Assembly (NCBI GenBank): GCA_031308135.1
Contig: JAHLJT010008756.1
Location: forward strand, 105,055,271 to 105,119,270
DNA: 64,000 nt
Origin: Acheta domesticus
Taxonomy: Eukaryota; Arthropoda; Insecta; Orthoptera; Gryllidae
Direction: 5' to 3'
Part shown: positions 47,482-59,254 of the stretch, piece after piece
Layout of the letters: each line of letters opens with the position of its first letter
Position numbering within the stretch: the first letter of the stretch is position 1
Position numbers and translations under genes: made by a program
Notes under the pieces: generated by a model
Told to the model about the DNA's origin: nothing
The model's database searches: none
Seen by the model: only the letters and a program-made list of their open reading frames with translations

Positions 47482-47944
47482 GATTCCTGGCGCGTGGATG
47501 CGGTGATCTGCGGTGCGCGTGGCGCGGGATATGGTCATCTTTCCCTTAGTGAAATTCGGAGCCGACCTAACGTAGGCTAGAGGGGTTTTCCTCAACCAGA
47601 TATCTCCCACCATGGGGCATCACCCCAGGCGGGACAAACTCTCAGCTTCCAACCGGTCTCCCAGCAGGTGTGGTAGTGTAGTGTATGTTAAGAGTGTGTG
47701 TAAGGCGTTAGGATAGGACAAGGAAGGGAAAGTAAAGATAGCGCGCGATCGTGATCCGTTTGTTAAGGTACTGCTCCGGCATTCGTCTTGTATTGATCGG
47801 AGAAACCACGGAAAACTTGCTATCAGAGCAGCCGGCCACAAGAATCCTCCTCCAGACACCGGCTAAATTCGACCTAATTGACAACCTAGTGTCGAAAATA
47901 CTGCCACCGTCGGGACTCGAACCTAGTACCACCAGGTCAGAGGC
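47482..47944 (-). mobile_element. tRNA-derived SINE, near full length, candidate 9-bp TSD
   Basis: The best complete copy. On the minus strand it starts GCCTCTGACCTGGTGGTACT and AGGTTCGAGTCCCGACGGTG (B box GGTTCGAGTCC). It passes through AAGTTTTCCGTGGTTTCTCC, GATCAATACAAGACGAATGC and CTTCCCTTCCTTGTCCTATC, then the GGGACAAACT-complementary region. It ends GCGCCAGGAATCA. ATTGTTTGT occurs just outside both ends (47473-47481 and 47945-47953). The head covers only the anticodon and T arms, so the A-box half of the tRNA is absent. It encodes nothing and would need a partner LINE and Pol III promotion. Confidence 0.8.
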
Positions 47945-47953
47945 ATTGTTTGT

Positions 47954-49082
47954 TAATGATAACCTAAGTTTCATACAATTCAATAATGTTTATTGCTTAT
48001 TTCTTCGCCACAATAAAGACTACCATATGCAACAGGTTTCTTTGCAGCAGCAGTCACTTTATCAAATAAGAAGTGTAAAAGTGGTGGTATCCGCCCAGTG
48101 TTGCGTTTTTGCAACACTACATTTTTTACCCAAAGAAATGCTGGTGACTTGTATATTGTTATCCTACATATTTATAATCGTTATAGTATCATGTTCTGTA
48201 AATATGAAATATATTGGCAACAAAAAAAGTTCTGGGCATGTATGAGGAAATAACGCGATGTTTATGTTTTCATTAGTGACAGAAGAACATGGGCACATCA
48301 TAATAAGTGCTAATAAGAACTTAAAATCAAACTACATCTCTTTCTTCTTCACAAATATATTTATCTATGTGGTCCATATTTATCTAATGGAGTGCCAACT
48401 GATGATTAGTGCTCCACCCATTTGGGTATTATTACTTCATAAAGATATACATGTTTTCATGAATTTGTAATGACATTTTTTAGCCAGGAATATAAAAGAA
48501 AGGTTTTAGAATTTTTCAACTCAAATTTCAACATTAACTATAATTTTAAACTCAATCATTTTTAAATGTTTGATCCAAACAATTTTAAACTAAACTACTG
48601 ATATTTTTTATAAACCTTAATAATAATATTTTTACAATGTCGGGTGCTAATACTTCAATACAACAAACGAAAGCAATACAACAGTCAAAAAATAAATAAA
48701 TCAAAAGTCATTAGAGTCGAAACAAACAGCTGTTGATAATTATGTTACAAAATTAAATAAAAACTATTCTGGGACGTCATAGATACAATATTTAACATTC
48801 ACGTTTGATTTATCATAACAATGAAACCCATACAGTTTTTGCACCATACAGCTAACTCTACATCGAGCAAACGTGATATTCTTTTTATCCTGATGCTCTT
48901 ACTTCATTAATTGTTCCATTTGTTCCATTAATAACTATTAACGAATCCACTTGGCACTTTGGAAAACAAATTTGAAAAATACTGCAAGGCTCTCTCCAGT
49001 GATGATGATTATCAATGGTCGAAAATAATTCTTCCACCAATTTAGCCAGATATCAGTCTCTTTAGGAACAATAATGACGTTT
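47954..49082. other. AT-rich intergenic DNA
   Basis: No gene is identified. The frame beginning in the SINE and running to 48245 is spurious. Confidence 0.5.
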
Positions 49083-49260
49083 AATACCGGGCTGGATAAC
49101 GGAGGTCGCTAAAGCTGAAGGGTTGCAGGGTTCGAATCTCGCCACGGACATGGATGTTTATTTGTGTTTGTGTTGTTCATATGTGTTCCCTCAACGGTTA
49201 CCAATCTCAATATGACAAGCCCAGTAGTCGCTGTATGACCTAGAAGTTAAAAAGCGACCT
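49083..49260 (+). mobile_element. tRNA-like SINE head (third type)
   Basis: GGGCTGGATAACGGAGG (A-box-like) and AGGGTTCGAATCTCGCC (B box) lie about 35 bases apart. They are followed by ACGGACATGGATGTTTATTTG and a unique tail to about 49260. This fits a tRNA-derived SINE with a different body from the main family. A functional tRNA is unlikely because the 3' acceptor side is not complementary to the start. Confidence 0.6.
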
Positions 49261-49429
49261 TAAAAAAAAGACGTTAAAAATTGTATATTTTGGAGAGATA
49301 CGTTACGTTACACAAAAGCAGCGAAAGAACTTGCGTACAAACAAGAGGGAGAAACAGCACTGCGGTCAATAGACTGCCAGAGAGCACATTACGGAAACAA
49401 GTGTGACGTATTAGCTCGGTAATCTGGCA

Positions 49430-49865
49430 TTACCGATCGCGGGGAGAAATAAAGCCGATCCATAGATAGCGGAGGGGGCCAAACCTCGCGGGAGGGGCCA
49501 GACCCTCCCCGTCCTCTCCCAGCGGGCGCGAAGGCGCTCCCTCCGTCCGCCCGGCCGTCGCGCCGCATCGCGCCGCGTCGCGTCGCTCGTCTCTTCTGCT
49601 GGCGATTGTCGTTTGTCCATCTCAGGGCCAGCGGCCGCTTGCTATCTCTCCCTTATCGCGCCCCTCGGCCGCGCCGCCCGCCCGCCGGCTCGGCGTCCGC
49701 TTGCCATTTCCCAATATTGTGTCTTTCCCCGGCAATTACCCGGCCCATTCCTCTTGGCCCCGGGCGGAGGATGGTCGGTTTCTTTCGACCGCCCCTCCCG
49801 CCATCGCATCGGCCGGCTGGGCCTCTCTTGTCCGCGCGCTTCCCAACATTCACGGGACTAGATCT
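49430..49865. other. CpG-rich island 10
   Basis: Dense CG including a GCGCCGCATCGCGCC run near 49560. AT-containing cores CCAATATTGTG (about 49711) and GGCAATTACCCGG (about 49730) lie inside it, the former with a CCAAT box. Open frames on both strands are compositional. Confidence 0.75.
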
Positions 49866-51205
49866 TCTCATCTAAACTATATTTAAAACATTGCGGGTTT
49901 TCGTTTAGAAGAAAATTGAAATTTCCGCTCAACTAAATTTCGTGATCTTTTCTTTAAATAGACGTTAGTGGGCCCTGGACGCGTTATTACTTGCTCTTAA
50001 TAACTGGTTTGCGGTTAAAACACAAAATTGAATTAATATAGTAAAGTTAATGGAATAAACGGTTTGTTCATCAGGTCATTTTCCAGGCCCACTATAATGT
50101 TAAGTTCGAAGATAGACTCTGTAAATGCAAAGATTAGTGAGTGTGTATAAATAAACCCATTATTCCGCAATCGCCTGACTCATGTGTCCCTTGACAAAAC
50201 CTTTTCAGTGATTATAAGTGATGCTTTACGTTTTTAAGTTAAGGTGGTTAGCAGGATAATAGTCCACTTTAACACCCATATACAGATCTAGAGAAATATA
50301 CATTTCCATAGCATTTTTATTCCATTTTGCGTCCACAAACAATGCTGAATGAATTGTTCCAGAATTTTAAAACCTCCCTCATTTCATTAATTTTGCAGAA
50401 TAACAACGACGTGAAACAATATTTTTGGGAGTTATAATACTTTTAACTTTTCTAGATATTCCTTTTGTGGGGTGTAATCGCAGGGATTCTGCTAGTTGCA
50501 TATACGATTGTTCCTTTACCTTACATCAGTGGTGTCAAGGTCTTCTACTAGTGGCAGTGGCGTGCGTCGTGGCACCGTAGCATGCCACGAGCTTCTCTGC
50601 GCAACTAGCGTCGGGAAAGATAACTATTACGAGTAGTAGTAACCCCGCTGTTTTATAATAGTGATGGTGTTGTCTCTGGTGGCGGGGTAATGAAATGCGT
50701 GGAGGGGCGATTTCGTCGTGGCACTCGTGCGACGGACTCCCGCTCGTGGCATCGACCTTGACAACACTGCCTTACATTATTTTTTTTTTTTTTGCTTATA
50801 CCACGTTTTTCGACTCTGCTCTGGATTTTTATCAAGAAAAAGCGAGAGTAAATCTTATCGAACTTACCGCGTCCTTGCGGGTTTTTTTCTTTATTGGCAA
50901 ATTTGCATTGTTTTTCGTATATTGAAAAATAAGAACCGATCTGCGTGTTTACACTCATATCAACGTACATACTACATCGGCACCCATGCTAACAGTATTT
51001 ATGCTCATTTCTACTGTGTATTATTTTTCATTTACTGTCGATTCGTTTCATCTTCATTTGTGGTTCTCATATTTTGAGCTCTCCCCCTCAAAACGACTTT
51101 TCACAAGTTATTTTATATCAGAGTTTCTTGATATTTAACTTCGTGATATTTAACTAACGTCGTGAATACGTCGGATATGCTCCCGTTTAAGTCAGCCCAA
51201 CCTCA
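49866..51205. other. AT-rich intergenic DNA
   Basis: No gene is recognised. The segment 50545-50612 resembles 7381-7450 (short dispersed repeat). A T11 run lies at about 50780. Confidence 0.5.
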
Positions 51206-51209
51206 CATG

Positions 51210-51540
51210 GTGTTGGAAGCGCGAGGCGTCAGCAATGAGGATGCCGACGGTAATGGCGATGGCGATGGCGATGGCGATGGTGATGGTGACTGCGGTGGCG
51301 GCGGCCGCCTCGCGCATTCCCCGGCCGCGACCGCGCGCCGCAAAACAGGCCCGCGCGCGCCGCGCCATTCACCTGTCAGTCAGCGCGACAAGTGCGCAGG
51401 CGCCGTCCGTCTCTGCGGTGGCGGCGGCGGGCGCGTTTATAGTTCGCACCTGCCCTCGCGGCCGCTGCCGTCGCAACCGCTCCCGCCGCCATGGCCGCTC
51501 CGCTCCCTCCGCCGCCGCCGCCGCTGCTATCGGTGCGGAG
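51210..51540. other. CpG-rich island 11
   Basis: Starts with a (ATGGCG)n hexamer tract (51253-51290), then very dense CG with GCGCGC alternation. Contains CACCTGTCAGTCAGCGCG (E-box CACCTG) at about 51369. The frames crossing it (105-140 codons) are hexamer-derived at the start and lack domains. Confidence 0.75.
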
Positions 51541-52325
51541 TATCAACGGTAGTAGTGGTATTGGCGGCGCCAGTGCAGTTGTAATTGGCACCAGTGCCGG
51601 TGGATACGGCGTTGTTGGCAGCCATGTGGTGGCAGTGGGAGTGATTGGGGGTAGTGGTGGCGGCGCAGGTGTTGCACCAAAGTAGGGGCGTGAGTCTCTT
51701 AGTTGCACGAACATCTAAACTACGCAACGCCGTCCATGCACTGGAACGTTGGCCCTATGAAGTATAATACACATAGGCATATGGGCCAATGATATTTAAC
51801 AGAATAAACTCCGATGTCAAGGCGAAAGGTAGCGGTCCGCTCCTTACACCGCGTTGCAATATTTCATGATTACCTCTATTATTCCCACTAACGCTACCAC
51901 TGCCGTTACCTATACCTCTGCTACTAACGACTCTTCAGTCACCTTCACCTTCACACCTTCACAACTTCCACTAACACAGGTACTAAATTATAATAGTTGC
52001 GCCACGAATATAATTATGAATATTACTACAATCGATTCTGTACCACCTACACCGCTACCGTCTCCAATTCATTGAAGCCTGCCTATCTTAGGTATCTCCA
52101 ACGAATGTGTTGCCTCCGCCATAACCACTTTGACCATTACATTTGATATTATGCACCTTCCACTGTACAAACATCTTTTATCACTGATATGTAAGTGAGA
52201 TGTGTAGCTTTTCCATCTCTAAAGACATTTCGTCACTGGGACCTGACGGCTATCATCTTCTTTTTTAATATTTTTTTTCTTTCGTTTACCATAACTTACT
52301 GGTTTTACTGGTACGGGGTTTCCAC
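51541..52325. other. Intergenic DNA with cryptic simplicity
   Basis: GGTGGNAGTGG-like triplets at 51545-51680 and ACTACCA/CTTCACC-like stretches at 51880-51990 show slippage-prone composition. No gene is recognised. Confidence 0.5.
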
Positions 52326-52620
52326 ACAGTCACGATAACGTCTCGACCACCACCGCCACTACTCCTATCATCGTCACCCCTACCACCCCCACCACCGCAA
52401 CCACTATCACTACCACCACTATTTCTACCACCATCACCATCAGCATCCTCCTCCCCTCCATCTCCGACGCGATAAAATCACCACCATCATCGCCACTACG
52501 ACTACTACTACCATCACCATCACAACTACCACCACCACCATCATCATCATCACCATTCTCACCTTCCACCCCTCCATCTCTCCTCTCCCTCCACCTCCAC
52601 AACCGCCTCCGCCGTTTTTT
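52326..52620. repeat. Cryptic (CAC/CAT/CTA)n triplet tract
   Basis: About 300 bp that is almost free of G on the plus strand, made of CACCAC, CATCAC and ACTACT triplets in varying order. Poly-Gly/Val/Met-like frames on the minus strand are its shadows. Confidence 0.85.
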
Positions 52621-52659
52621 TCAAACATTTAGGCCATCTGACACTGCCTCCGCCTCATT

Positions 52660-52720
52660 CACCACCTGGGTCACCGCCTGGAGCACCGCCTGGAGCACCG
52701 CCTGGAGCACCGCCTGGGTC
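52660..52720. repeat. 12-bp minisatellite (CACCGCCTGGAG)n
   Basis: Five adjacent units of CACCGCCTGGAG/GGT, the central ones identical. It lies just before a short CpG-rich stretch (52730-52820). Confidence 0.9.
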
Positions 52721-53685
52721 AGTGGCGCGTTCGTTGCGCGGGGCGCGGACGCGAGGAAATGCGGCTGCTCTCTCGCGCAGCGGCATCCCCCGGCGCTGGC
52801 ACGCGCAGCACTACGAGGTCACGTCCAACCCCAGCGACCTACCGCTTCCATCAGCCATTTCTCTCCTCCACACGGACATGCATCCTGCTAGCATCTAGCA
52901 CTAACAACACACATTACAATTCACTCATGATTTATCTTTTATTATCTACGTTGATTAGTATCGGTAATCCGTCCGTTAGTTTAGAAAGGTTTTTGTTTTG
53001 TTTCTTTGGGTTTAGATACTACCGCCAGAGACCTCGCTGCGACGTATAACGTATGAACATCTGCAGACTAAACGTAATGAAAATTTTGAAAATTGGGATT
53101 TTCAAAAAACGGTGGAGAGTTTCTTTATTAATGTTACTTTTTTACTACAAAAAATATTATATACAAATGTTCTTTACGTGAAGCAATTATTTCACCTGTT
53201 CAACATTTTTATCAATATATTTGTCAGTAACGTTCCGAGATTCAGTAAATGCGACTTGATATAAAAAACGCAATTTGTGGAACATGAACCAATGATCAGT
53301 GCACTGCTTAAAAAAGGAACACATTGGGCGTTATTGGTGAACTGAAGTGCTGAGCAAAAAATTATAGTATCATTCAAAAACAGCTTGTTACTTAGTGCAC
53401 TATTTAAAAAACATGACATTGGATGCATTTCTTTAGTGTGCCAATTCTGTTCTTTAATATCTTTCTGCCCTAGATGGAAAATACGTATTTGGAAATCATA
53501 AATCTTGTAGTCTCTCTGACGTTTGGAAGCGCCGAAGATTGAGTGTTTAACCGACAAATAGCTCGCCATTAATAAATAGACCCCATTTCACGTGAGCGCG
53601 TCTTAATTAGAGAGCGCACGATTTTATCAGCTCAGCTTCAGTGAATATATAAGTCGTCGCGTTGAAGGCCAATCGAAGACCCTGC
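52721..53685. other. Short CpG patch then AT-rich DNA
   Basis: 52730-52830 is CG-rich. The remainder is AT-rich. The 125-codon minus-strand frame at 53192-53569 has no recognisable domain. Confidence 0.5.
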
Positions 53686-53689
53686 GCGG

Positions 53690-53880
53690 CAACGCTTCAG
53701 CGCGGCGGCTGCAAAGCGGCGAGCGGCGGGCAGCGGGTGATGGGCAGTGGTGTTGGGAGGAGGGCAGTGGTGGCGGGCGACGAGCAGTAGGTAGTGGTGA
53801 CGAGTGGAGGGCAGTGGTGTGGGCAGAGGGCAGTGGTGGCGGGTGGACAGTGGTGGTGGGAGGAGGGCAGTGGAGGAAGA
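53690..53880. repeat. G-rich cryptic repeat (GGGCAGTGGTG)
   Basis: The motif GCAGTGGTG or close variants recurs about eight times between 53742 and 53875 at irregular spacing of roughly 15-35 bp, with GGAGGAGGGC between copies. Pro/His/Thr-rich minus-strand frames are its shadows. Confidence 0.8.
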
Positions 53881-53999
53881 GATCGTTTGATAGCTGGACG
53901 GTCAGTTGCCCGGTAAAAGTTGAAAGCGTGGGAAGTGATGAAAAGAATGAGGGGAACCGATAGAGAGAACAAATAAGGAAAGGAATGAGAATGAAGAGA

Positions 54000-54075
54000 A
54001 AAGAACTACGCACGCGAGCGAAAGGGTGAGAGAAAGAGAGGGAGAGACAGAGAGAGAGAGAGAGAAAGAGAGAGG
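54000..54075. repeat. (GA)n-rich purine tract
   Basis: Almost pure purine AGAGAG/GAAAGAG sequence on the plus strand continuing from the G-rich repeat. It may adopt triplex-like structures. Confidence 0.85.
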
Positions 54076-54819
54076 TTAAAGCGGGAATGAGAAAAACTGT
54101 ATAATATGATGTTGCGTACGATCTGATTAAAAGAATGGATTGAAACAGATCTAGCTCAAATTTGGCGAAGAACCAAGTTGCAGACAAGCAGGAAACGTGC
54201 AGAGCTTATGAAAAGGAAGAAACAACCAGAGAACCAAAGGATGATAGGTACCGATGATGGGCATGCGAAGGAATTCAACGGCAATGAGTACCGGGAAGTT
54301 CACGGACAAGTAAACCAAATATATAGAAAACGTTCGAGCAAGTGAACAAGGAAAAGAAGATATATGCAATGAAATCGCACTCTAAGGGGACGATAAGAGA
54401 AAATCCGAAGAAACGCAAAAATGATGGAGAAGAACCTAAAGCTTACACGCAAACGGAATGGAAAACTGAGTATCACGGGCGACGTAAAATGAGGTACAGT
54501 TGCAGCACCTAACTTATGAAATAGATGGATAGGTAACCAGGATTAGTCACACTAGTCTGTTGTGTTATAACTTCTATGAACTAAATTTATGAAAATCCAT
54601 AAAATTCAGATTACCTAAAAAATGTTAATTATGTTGAATGAATTTGGAGACTTACGGAGTTTTCTTTCTAAATGAACCCCAAAGGACGCCCATCTGACAG
54701 CATTTATGAGGGGTTCCTTTAGACACCGCCGTCATAAGCAAAGGCAAATCTGAGCTTCGAAACGCGCGGAGAAGAGCGTACCAACGAGGTGTGTGGAGCG
54801 TGGAGCGTGGTGTTGGACG
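54076..54819. other. Purine-rich intergenic DNA
   Basis: The plus strand stays A/G-rich to about 54500 and then becomes AT-rich. No gene is recognised. Confidence 0.5.
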
Positions 54820-55700
54820 AAGCAGGCCGCGCTGCTGGCGCGCCAGTCAAGCCATCACTTCGCGCGAGCGGCGCCACCACCACCGCCCTCACATTCCCCG
54901 CCACCGCCACCTTTGCCGCCACCACCACCACCAACGCTGACGGCACTGCAACGGCCGCCACCGCCGCCACCACCCAACTGCCGGCGCCACCACCCAACTG
55001 CCGCCACCGCCACTGCCGCCACCGCCGCCACCGCCGCCACCGCCGCCACCGCCGCCATCGCCACCACCGGCGCCATCACCGCCCCCACCGCCACCACCAC
55101 TGCCACCGCCACCACCGCCTCCACCGCCGCCATCGCCACCACCGCCGCCACCACCGCCACCACCACCGCCACCACCACCGCCACCGCCACCACCGCCGCC
55201 AACGTCGCCACCCCCCCAGCTACCACCGCCGCCATCACCCCAACTAACACCGTCACACCACCTCCGCCGCCACCTCCGCCACCGCCGCCACAGCCACCAC
55301 CACCGCCGCCCTCGTCTGTTCGCTCGTTACGGGCCGCACTGTAATTGGGGCCGGTGCTGCTTCGCGGTCGCCTTGGCCGAGGCGTCGTCGTCGTCGTCGT
55401 GGCTGGCGGCGGCGGCGGCGGCGGGAATGCGCGGCCCAAAAGGGCCAGCACGAGGCGCGCGAACAAAAGGCAGCCCGGCGGCGCGCGGCGTGTAGCTGTC
55501 GCGAGAGGCGCGCCGCCGGCCATCCGTCCCCGTCAGCCGACGCCGCGCCCGTCGCTTCTTACGGCGGCGGCGGCCGAGAGCAGATCTGCGGGCCTGGCGG
55601 TCGCCGCGGCCGCGGCGGCGATGCCGGCGGAGGGGCGCTCGTCGAGGTGTCGCGACGCGGCGCTGCTGCTGGAGGTGGCTGATAGAGGTGGAAGTGGGGG
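54820..55700. other. CpG-rich island 12 with (CCGCCA)n triplet core
   Basis: The largest GC-rich block. From about 54880 to 55310 it consists of CCGCCA/CCACCG/CCACCA triplets, giving Pro, Ala/Thr/Asn or His/Arg repeats in the three frames. After 55370 there are (GTC)n and (GGC)n runs. The frames of 152-222 codons on both strands are triplet artefacts. Confidence 0.8.
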
Positions 55701-55880
55701 ATGGAGATGGAGTAAGAGGATGGTGATGGAGGCCTTGGTTTTGGAATTGCGTAAACTAGATAGAGGTGGGTGATGATGATGGAGGTGGAAGTGGGCGATA
55801 GAGGTGGAGGTCGGTGTTGGGGGTGGGTGATGGAGGGGATAGAAGTGGGAGGTGGGAGGTGGAGGATGATGAGAAATTTA
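55680..55880. repeat. Purine-rich (GATAGAGGTGGAAGTGGG)-type cryptic repeat
   Basis: GATGGAGGTGG, GATAGAGGTGG and GGTGGGTGATGG variants repeat for about 190 bp with little C on the plus strand. Confidence 0.8.
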
Positions 55881-56496
55881 TAGGGATAGATGTGATTGTT
55901 AAGACCCATTAGTTGTTTACTAATCCCAATTTTGGATTGATTCTTGTAATTATATTCGAATATACACAAACGTATAGCTGTGAATGAAGTACTCGAAAAG
56001 CATGGACCCAAAATTGCGTGGCTTCTTCATGAGAATCGAGTCAAATCCCATTGTGAATTTGGGTTTTCGGGTTGAAAAACGGGTTGAATGACAAACGTGA
56101 TGACTACCTGAGATCCATCCTTTTAATCTCTGTAGAATATGTTTTTAAGTACGGTTCAATGTTGTTCCGCAATGACAGTCAATGACTAAGAGTCAACATC
56201 ATGCAACACAGATCCAGCACGGATACGAACATTCAAAGGATCACCGGATTTCCTGCACTCGATCAAAGTCATACGTCTTGCAGTAAGTTCAGGAATTTTA
56301 TTGGTGATAGTTTGTCCATAATAGTAATGTTAATATTGGCGACAATTCTTTTGTAGTATTCTTGTAAGTGATAGGTTAATGGATAAATATTAAACTATTC
56401 TCAAATTTCTGTATTTTTAAACTGATCCTTATTATAAAGTCGATATGACAACGATTTAGGCGAGCCGAGAGGTCGGAGAGGAATGGCGGACCAGGG
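55881..56496. other. AT-rich intergenic DNA
   Basis: No feature is recognised. Confidence 0.5.
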
Positions 56497-56720
56497 TTGA
56501 TTGATTCATGTTTCCAGCTTACGACAACTGCTGAGCTCGTTGGTGTAGGTAATGTTTTATTGCCGAGTTATAACGGTATTCCTCCCCAGATGGATGATCC
56601 GATCCGACCTATATGTCGACTCGCGGAGGATTTCCCTTCCACGTATATCCCCAACTGGTCGCCACTCCGGGCTGGACAAACTCTAAGCTCTCAACTGGAT
56701 GAGGTGAAGCGAGGTCGCGT
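56497..56720 (-). mobile_element. tRNA-derived SINE copy, 3' part
   Basis: The plus strand starts with TTGATTGATTCATG (the (ATCA)n tail on the minus strand). It continues with CGGAGGATTTCCCTTCCACG, CGCCACTCCGGGCTGGACAA and ACTCTAAGCTCTCAACTGG, the 3' body of the family in reverse order. The head is absent. Confidence 0.65.
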
Positions 56721-57199
56721 TGCACCCCTCGCCTGCTCGCCCTTCCTCCCGGGGCACGCTGGTATCGTGTCCAGATGATCAGGCTCGCCGCTCCCCACCC
56801 CCTGCATCCCTGTGCGTGCCACCGAACTAGGGCAACGCCACCCCCGCTGACGCAGAGATGGACTGGCTCGTACGGCCACAGAAATTGCCTCTTCTTTACC
56901 GCTCGTCTTGAGCGACGTGGTGTTCACCAGCGTCCCACTCTACGGTAGCCTTCGAGTTTACCAAGGCAGGAATCGATGCTGTGCAGAACGAACCACCGCC
57001 AACTTATCTGCTTTCGCCGCCTTCGCCGCTGCCGCCGCCGCCTGCCATCTCTTCCCACCCTCCTCATGGCGACGACCGATTGACTGTTGGGCTGGGTAGC
57101 CGCTGTAAGGATAGTCTTGTACTTAAAACAAGGGCATATCATAAACTACTTTGAGTAATCAACCGGGTGTTCATCATTCTCTCGTTGCATTTTCCCTCG

Positions 57200-57478
57200 C
57201 ATTATGTCTTCACCATATGGACTGCCGACATTTGTGGTAGTGTAGTGCATGTAAGTGTGTGAGTAAGAAAGGGGAGAGAATAGGACAAGAAAGGGGAAGG
57301 AAAGATTTCGCGCGGCCCGTATCTCTTATTAGAGTACTGTTGCGGCATTCGCCTGATATTGATCGGAGAAATCACGAAAAGCTAGCGAACAGAACTTCTT
57401 CTCCAGACAGCGGCAGAATTCGACCTAGCTATCTAGTTTCGACAAACCGTCACCGTCGGGCTCGAACCCAGTAGAAAA
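57200..57478 (-). mobile_element. tRNA-derived SINE copy with intact B box
   Basis: The plus strand shows ACATTTGTGGTAGTGTAGTGC, ATGTAAGTGTGTGAGTAAG, GAGAATAGGACAAGAAAGGG, GTACTGTTGCGGCATTCGCC, TGATATTGATCGGAGAAATC and CCAGACAGCGGCAGAATTCG, then CTAGCTATCTAGTTTCGACA and ACCGTCGGGCTCGAACCCAG. The last string is the reverse complement of a tRNA-like B box. The 3' tail is lost. Confidence 0.8.
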
Positions 57479-57645
57479 TGCCGGGGGGGGGGGGGAGTGC
57501 TGGTGGGAGCTCATCGCCGCCGGCGCGGCCGCGTGTGGAGCTGTCGACACGTGTCTGGCGGAGGACCGGCTGCGCCCGGCGGCGGTGGCGGCCTTTCGTT
57601 TTGTTGCCGAGTGCCGCCGCACAGTGCGCGAAGCCGAAGACCCCA
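57479..57645. other. CpG-rich island 13 beginning with poly(G)
   Basis: A run of about 13 G (about 57482-57495) starts a short CG-dense block immediately beside the SINE head. Frames on both strands are compositional. Confidence 0.7.
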
Positions 57646-58626
57646 AGGGTGTTCAATGCTTCTCAAATGGATCTATATAAGGAGGTCTTTGCCTGTGTTT
57701 AGAAGTATATTCGTCGGTCAGCTGACACGAATCCTTTCAAAAATGTTCCTTAGGCTACCTGGACATCTCGGATTCAGAAACCTCTTCACTCATAGATCGG
57801 GAAACAAGCGTTAGTGATTCTGGTCTAGATTAGTAATGGATTTACTACTAAATACAACGCACTCATTTTTCTCTTGTAGAAGTGGTGCTTCTCATTATTT
57901 GAAGACGTTGAACATTATCATATGTCTATTTTCTGAAAAGTCTTGTATTAACTATATCGTTCTGAGTTGGGTAACTTTAATGTTCTTCTGTTACACCTGC
58001 ATTCAAAGTAAAATATTGTCTCTGTGAAACAAATTCCAACGGAACATTTTTACCTCCAAAAATGAAATGCAATCCATAACATCGATTTGGATATATTTTC
58101 TAATCTCATTTTTGGATTCATTGTTATAATTAAAAACTATGTAATTCTGTTTATCAGTTGCGTTGAAATGTGTATATTCATATTTCTTATAATCACTTCT
58201 GATTACATCACATCAGAAATTAGTGACCTGACGCAGGAACAAAATCACTATTGTATATCATTTTTGTTGTACTGGTCGTGTAGAAACTGACCATAAGGTT
58301 ATGATGAATAGATAATATTATTTCCATTGTGACAGGTACTTTCTTGAATTGTTTATTCAGACGTCTGTAGAACACCTTGAGGTATATTTTTCTCTCTTAT
58401 ATAATGAATATTAAGTCTCCTCGTATCATAACTTCCCAGTAAGATGGTTAATATCCCATGCCGTATGATTGGAAGAGAAATCAAAACTAATCTGTGTTCC
58501 CGAAATATCAGTCCCATTATAACAAGTCGTGTAAAAAAACTTATAATTAAGGCCCATATAACTTGTAATTAAAATAGATTGAAATAAAAAATTATAAACA
58601 CTCATATAATTACTTTGTATAAGAGA
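57646..58626. other. AT-rich intergenic DNA
   Basis: No gene, RNA or transposon is recognised. Confidence 0.5.
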
Positions 58627-58775
58627 TCATCCATAAATTACGTAACTCTAAAGGTGGAGGAGGTCTCAGGCAGCGTTACGCTGCGTTACATTGAGATAGG
58701 GAAATACGTTACAATGGGGAGAGGGGTATTGAAAATACTCGAAATTTGCGTCACGCAATTTACAGGACGGACCCT
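58627..58775. mobile_element. MITE-like dispersed repeat with degraded terminal inverted repeats
   Basis: Starts ATCCATAAATTACGTAACTC and ends GCGTCACGCAATTTACAGGACGG. The end reads as an imperfect inverted copy of the start (GTTACGTAATTTATGGAT versus GTCACGCAATTTACAGGA). Between them are GTCTCAGGCAGCGTTACGC and TGCGTTACA. I recall similar CATCCATAAATTACGT repeats in insect genomes. It has no coding capacity. Confidence 0.6.
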
Positions 58776-59254
58776 AATATCAAGAGCTCATTTAAATCTT
58801 GCATTTAAAGATCCTCATCCGCTACATTTATGTAAATAATCTTATACAGAATCATCGTTAAAATACTCCCCCCCCTAAATGGAGAGGATTAATTTCAAGA
58901 GAATTAATTAGGATTTACCGGCAGTGGCAGTTCTTGAGAAAAGACTACTTATTCGAAGATACTTTAATACCAATTCTCGTGCAAAGATATTAATTTTCTT
59001 AAAATAATTCTCTCTCGGATTTATATGACTGCTTCCACTCATTAGTATTCTATAATATTTCGATGCAGCAAATTGATGCTACATTTTGATGCAGCAAATT
59101 GATGCAGATTATATTCCATCAAAATAATCGGCCACACTAATTGGATAAACAATACTCAAACGCCGCACCCGACAGAAATGTACAAATCGGCATTTTATCT
59201 TTATTTTGAGCGGACCAAATCCCAGAAATTCGGAAGTTTGGAAACTGTAGTTGT
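58776..59254. other. AT-rich intergenic DNA
   Basis: A 20-bp duplication (GATGCAGCAAATTGATGC) lies at about 59062-59107. Nothing else is seen. Confidence 0.5.

Noticed and set aside
49083..49260. Functional tRNA gene on the plus strand
   Set aside because: The B box is good but the ends are not complementary, and a SINE-like body follows.
53627..54187. 186-codon minus-strand frame rich in Pro, Ser, Thr, His
   Set aside because: Translation of GGGCAGTGGTG and GA repeats. No family resemblance.
54855..55523. 222-codon Gly/Val/Ala frame and plus-strand Pro/His frames
   Set aside because: Direct translation of the CCGCCA triplet array.
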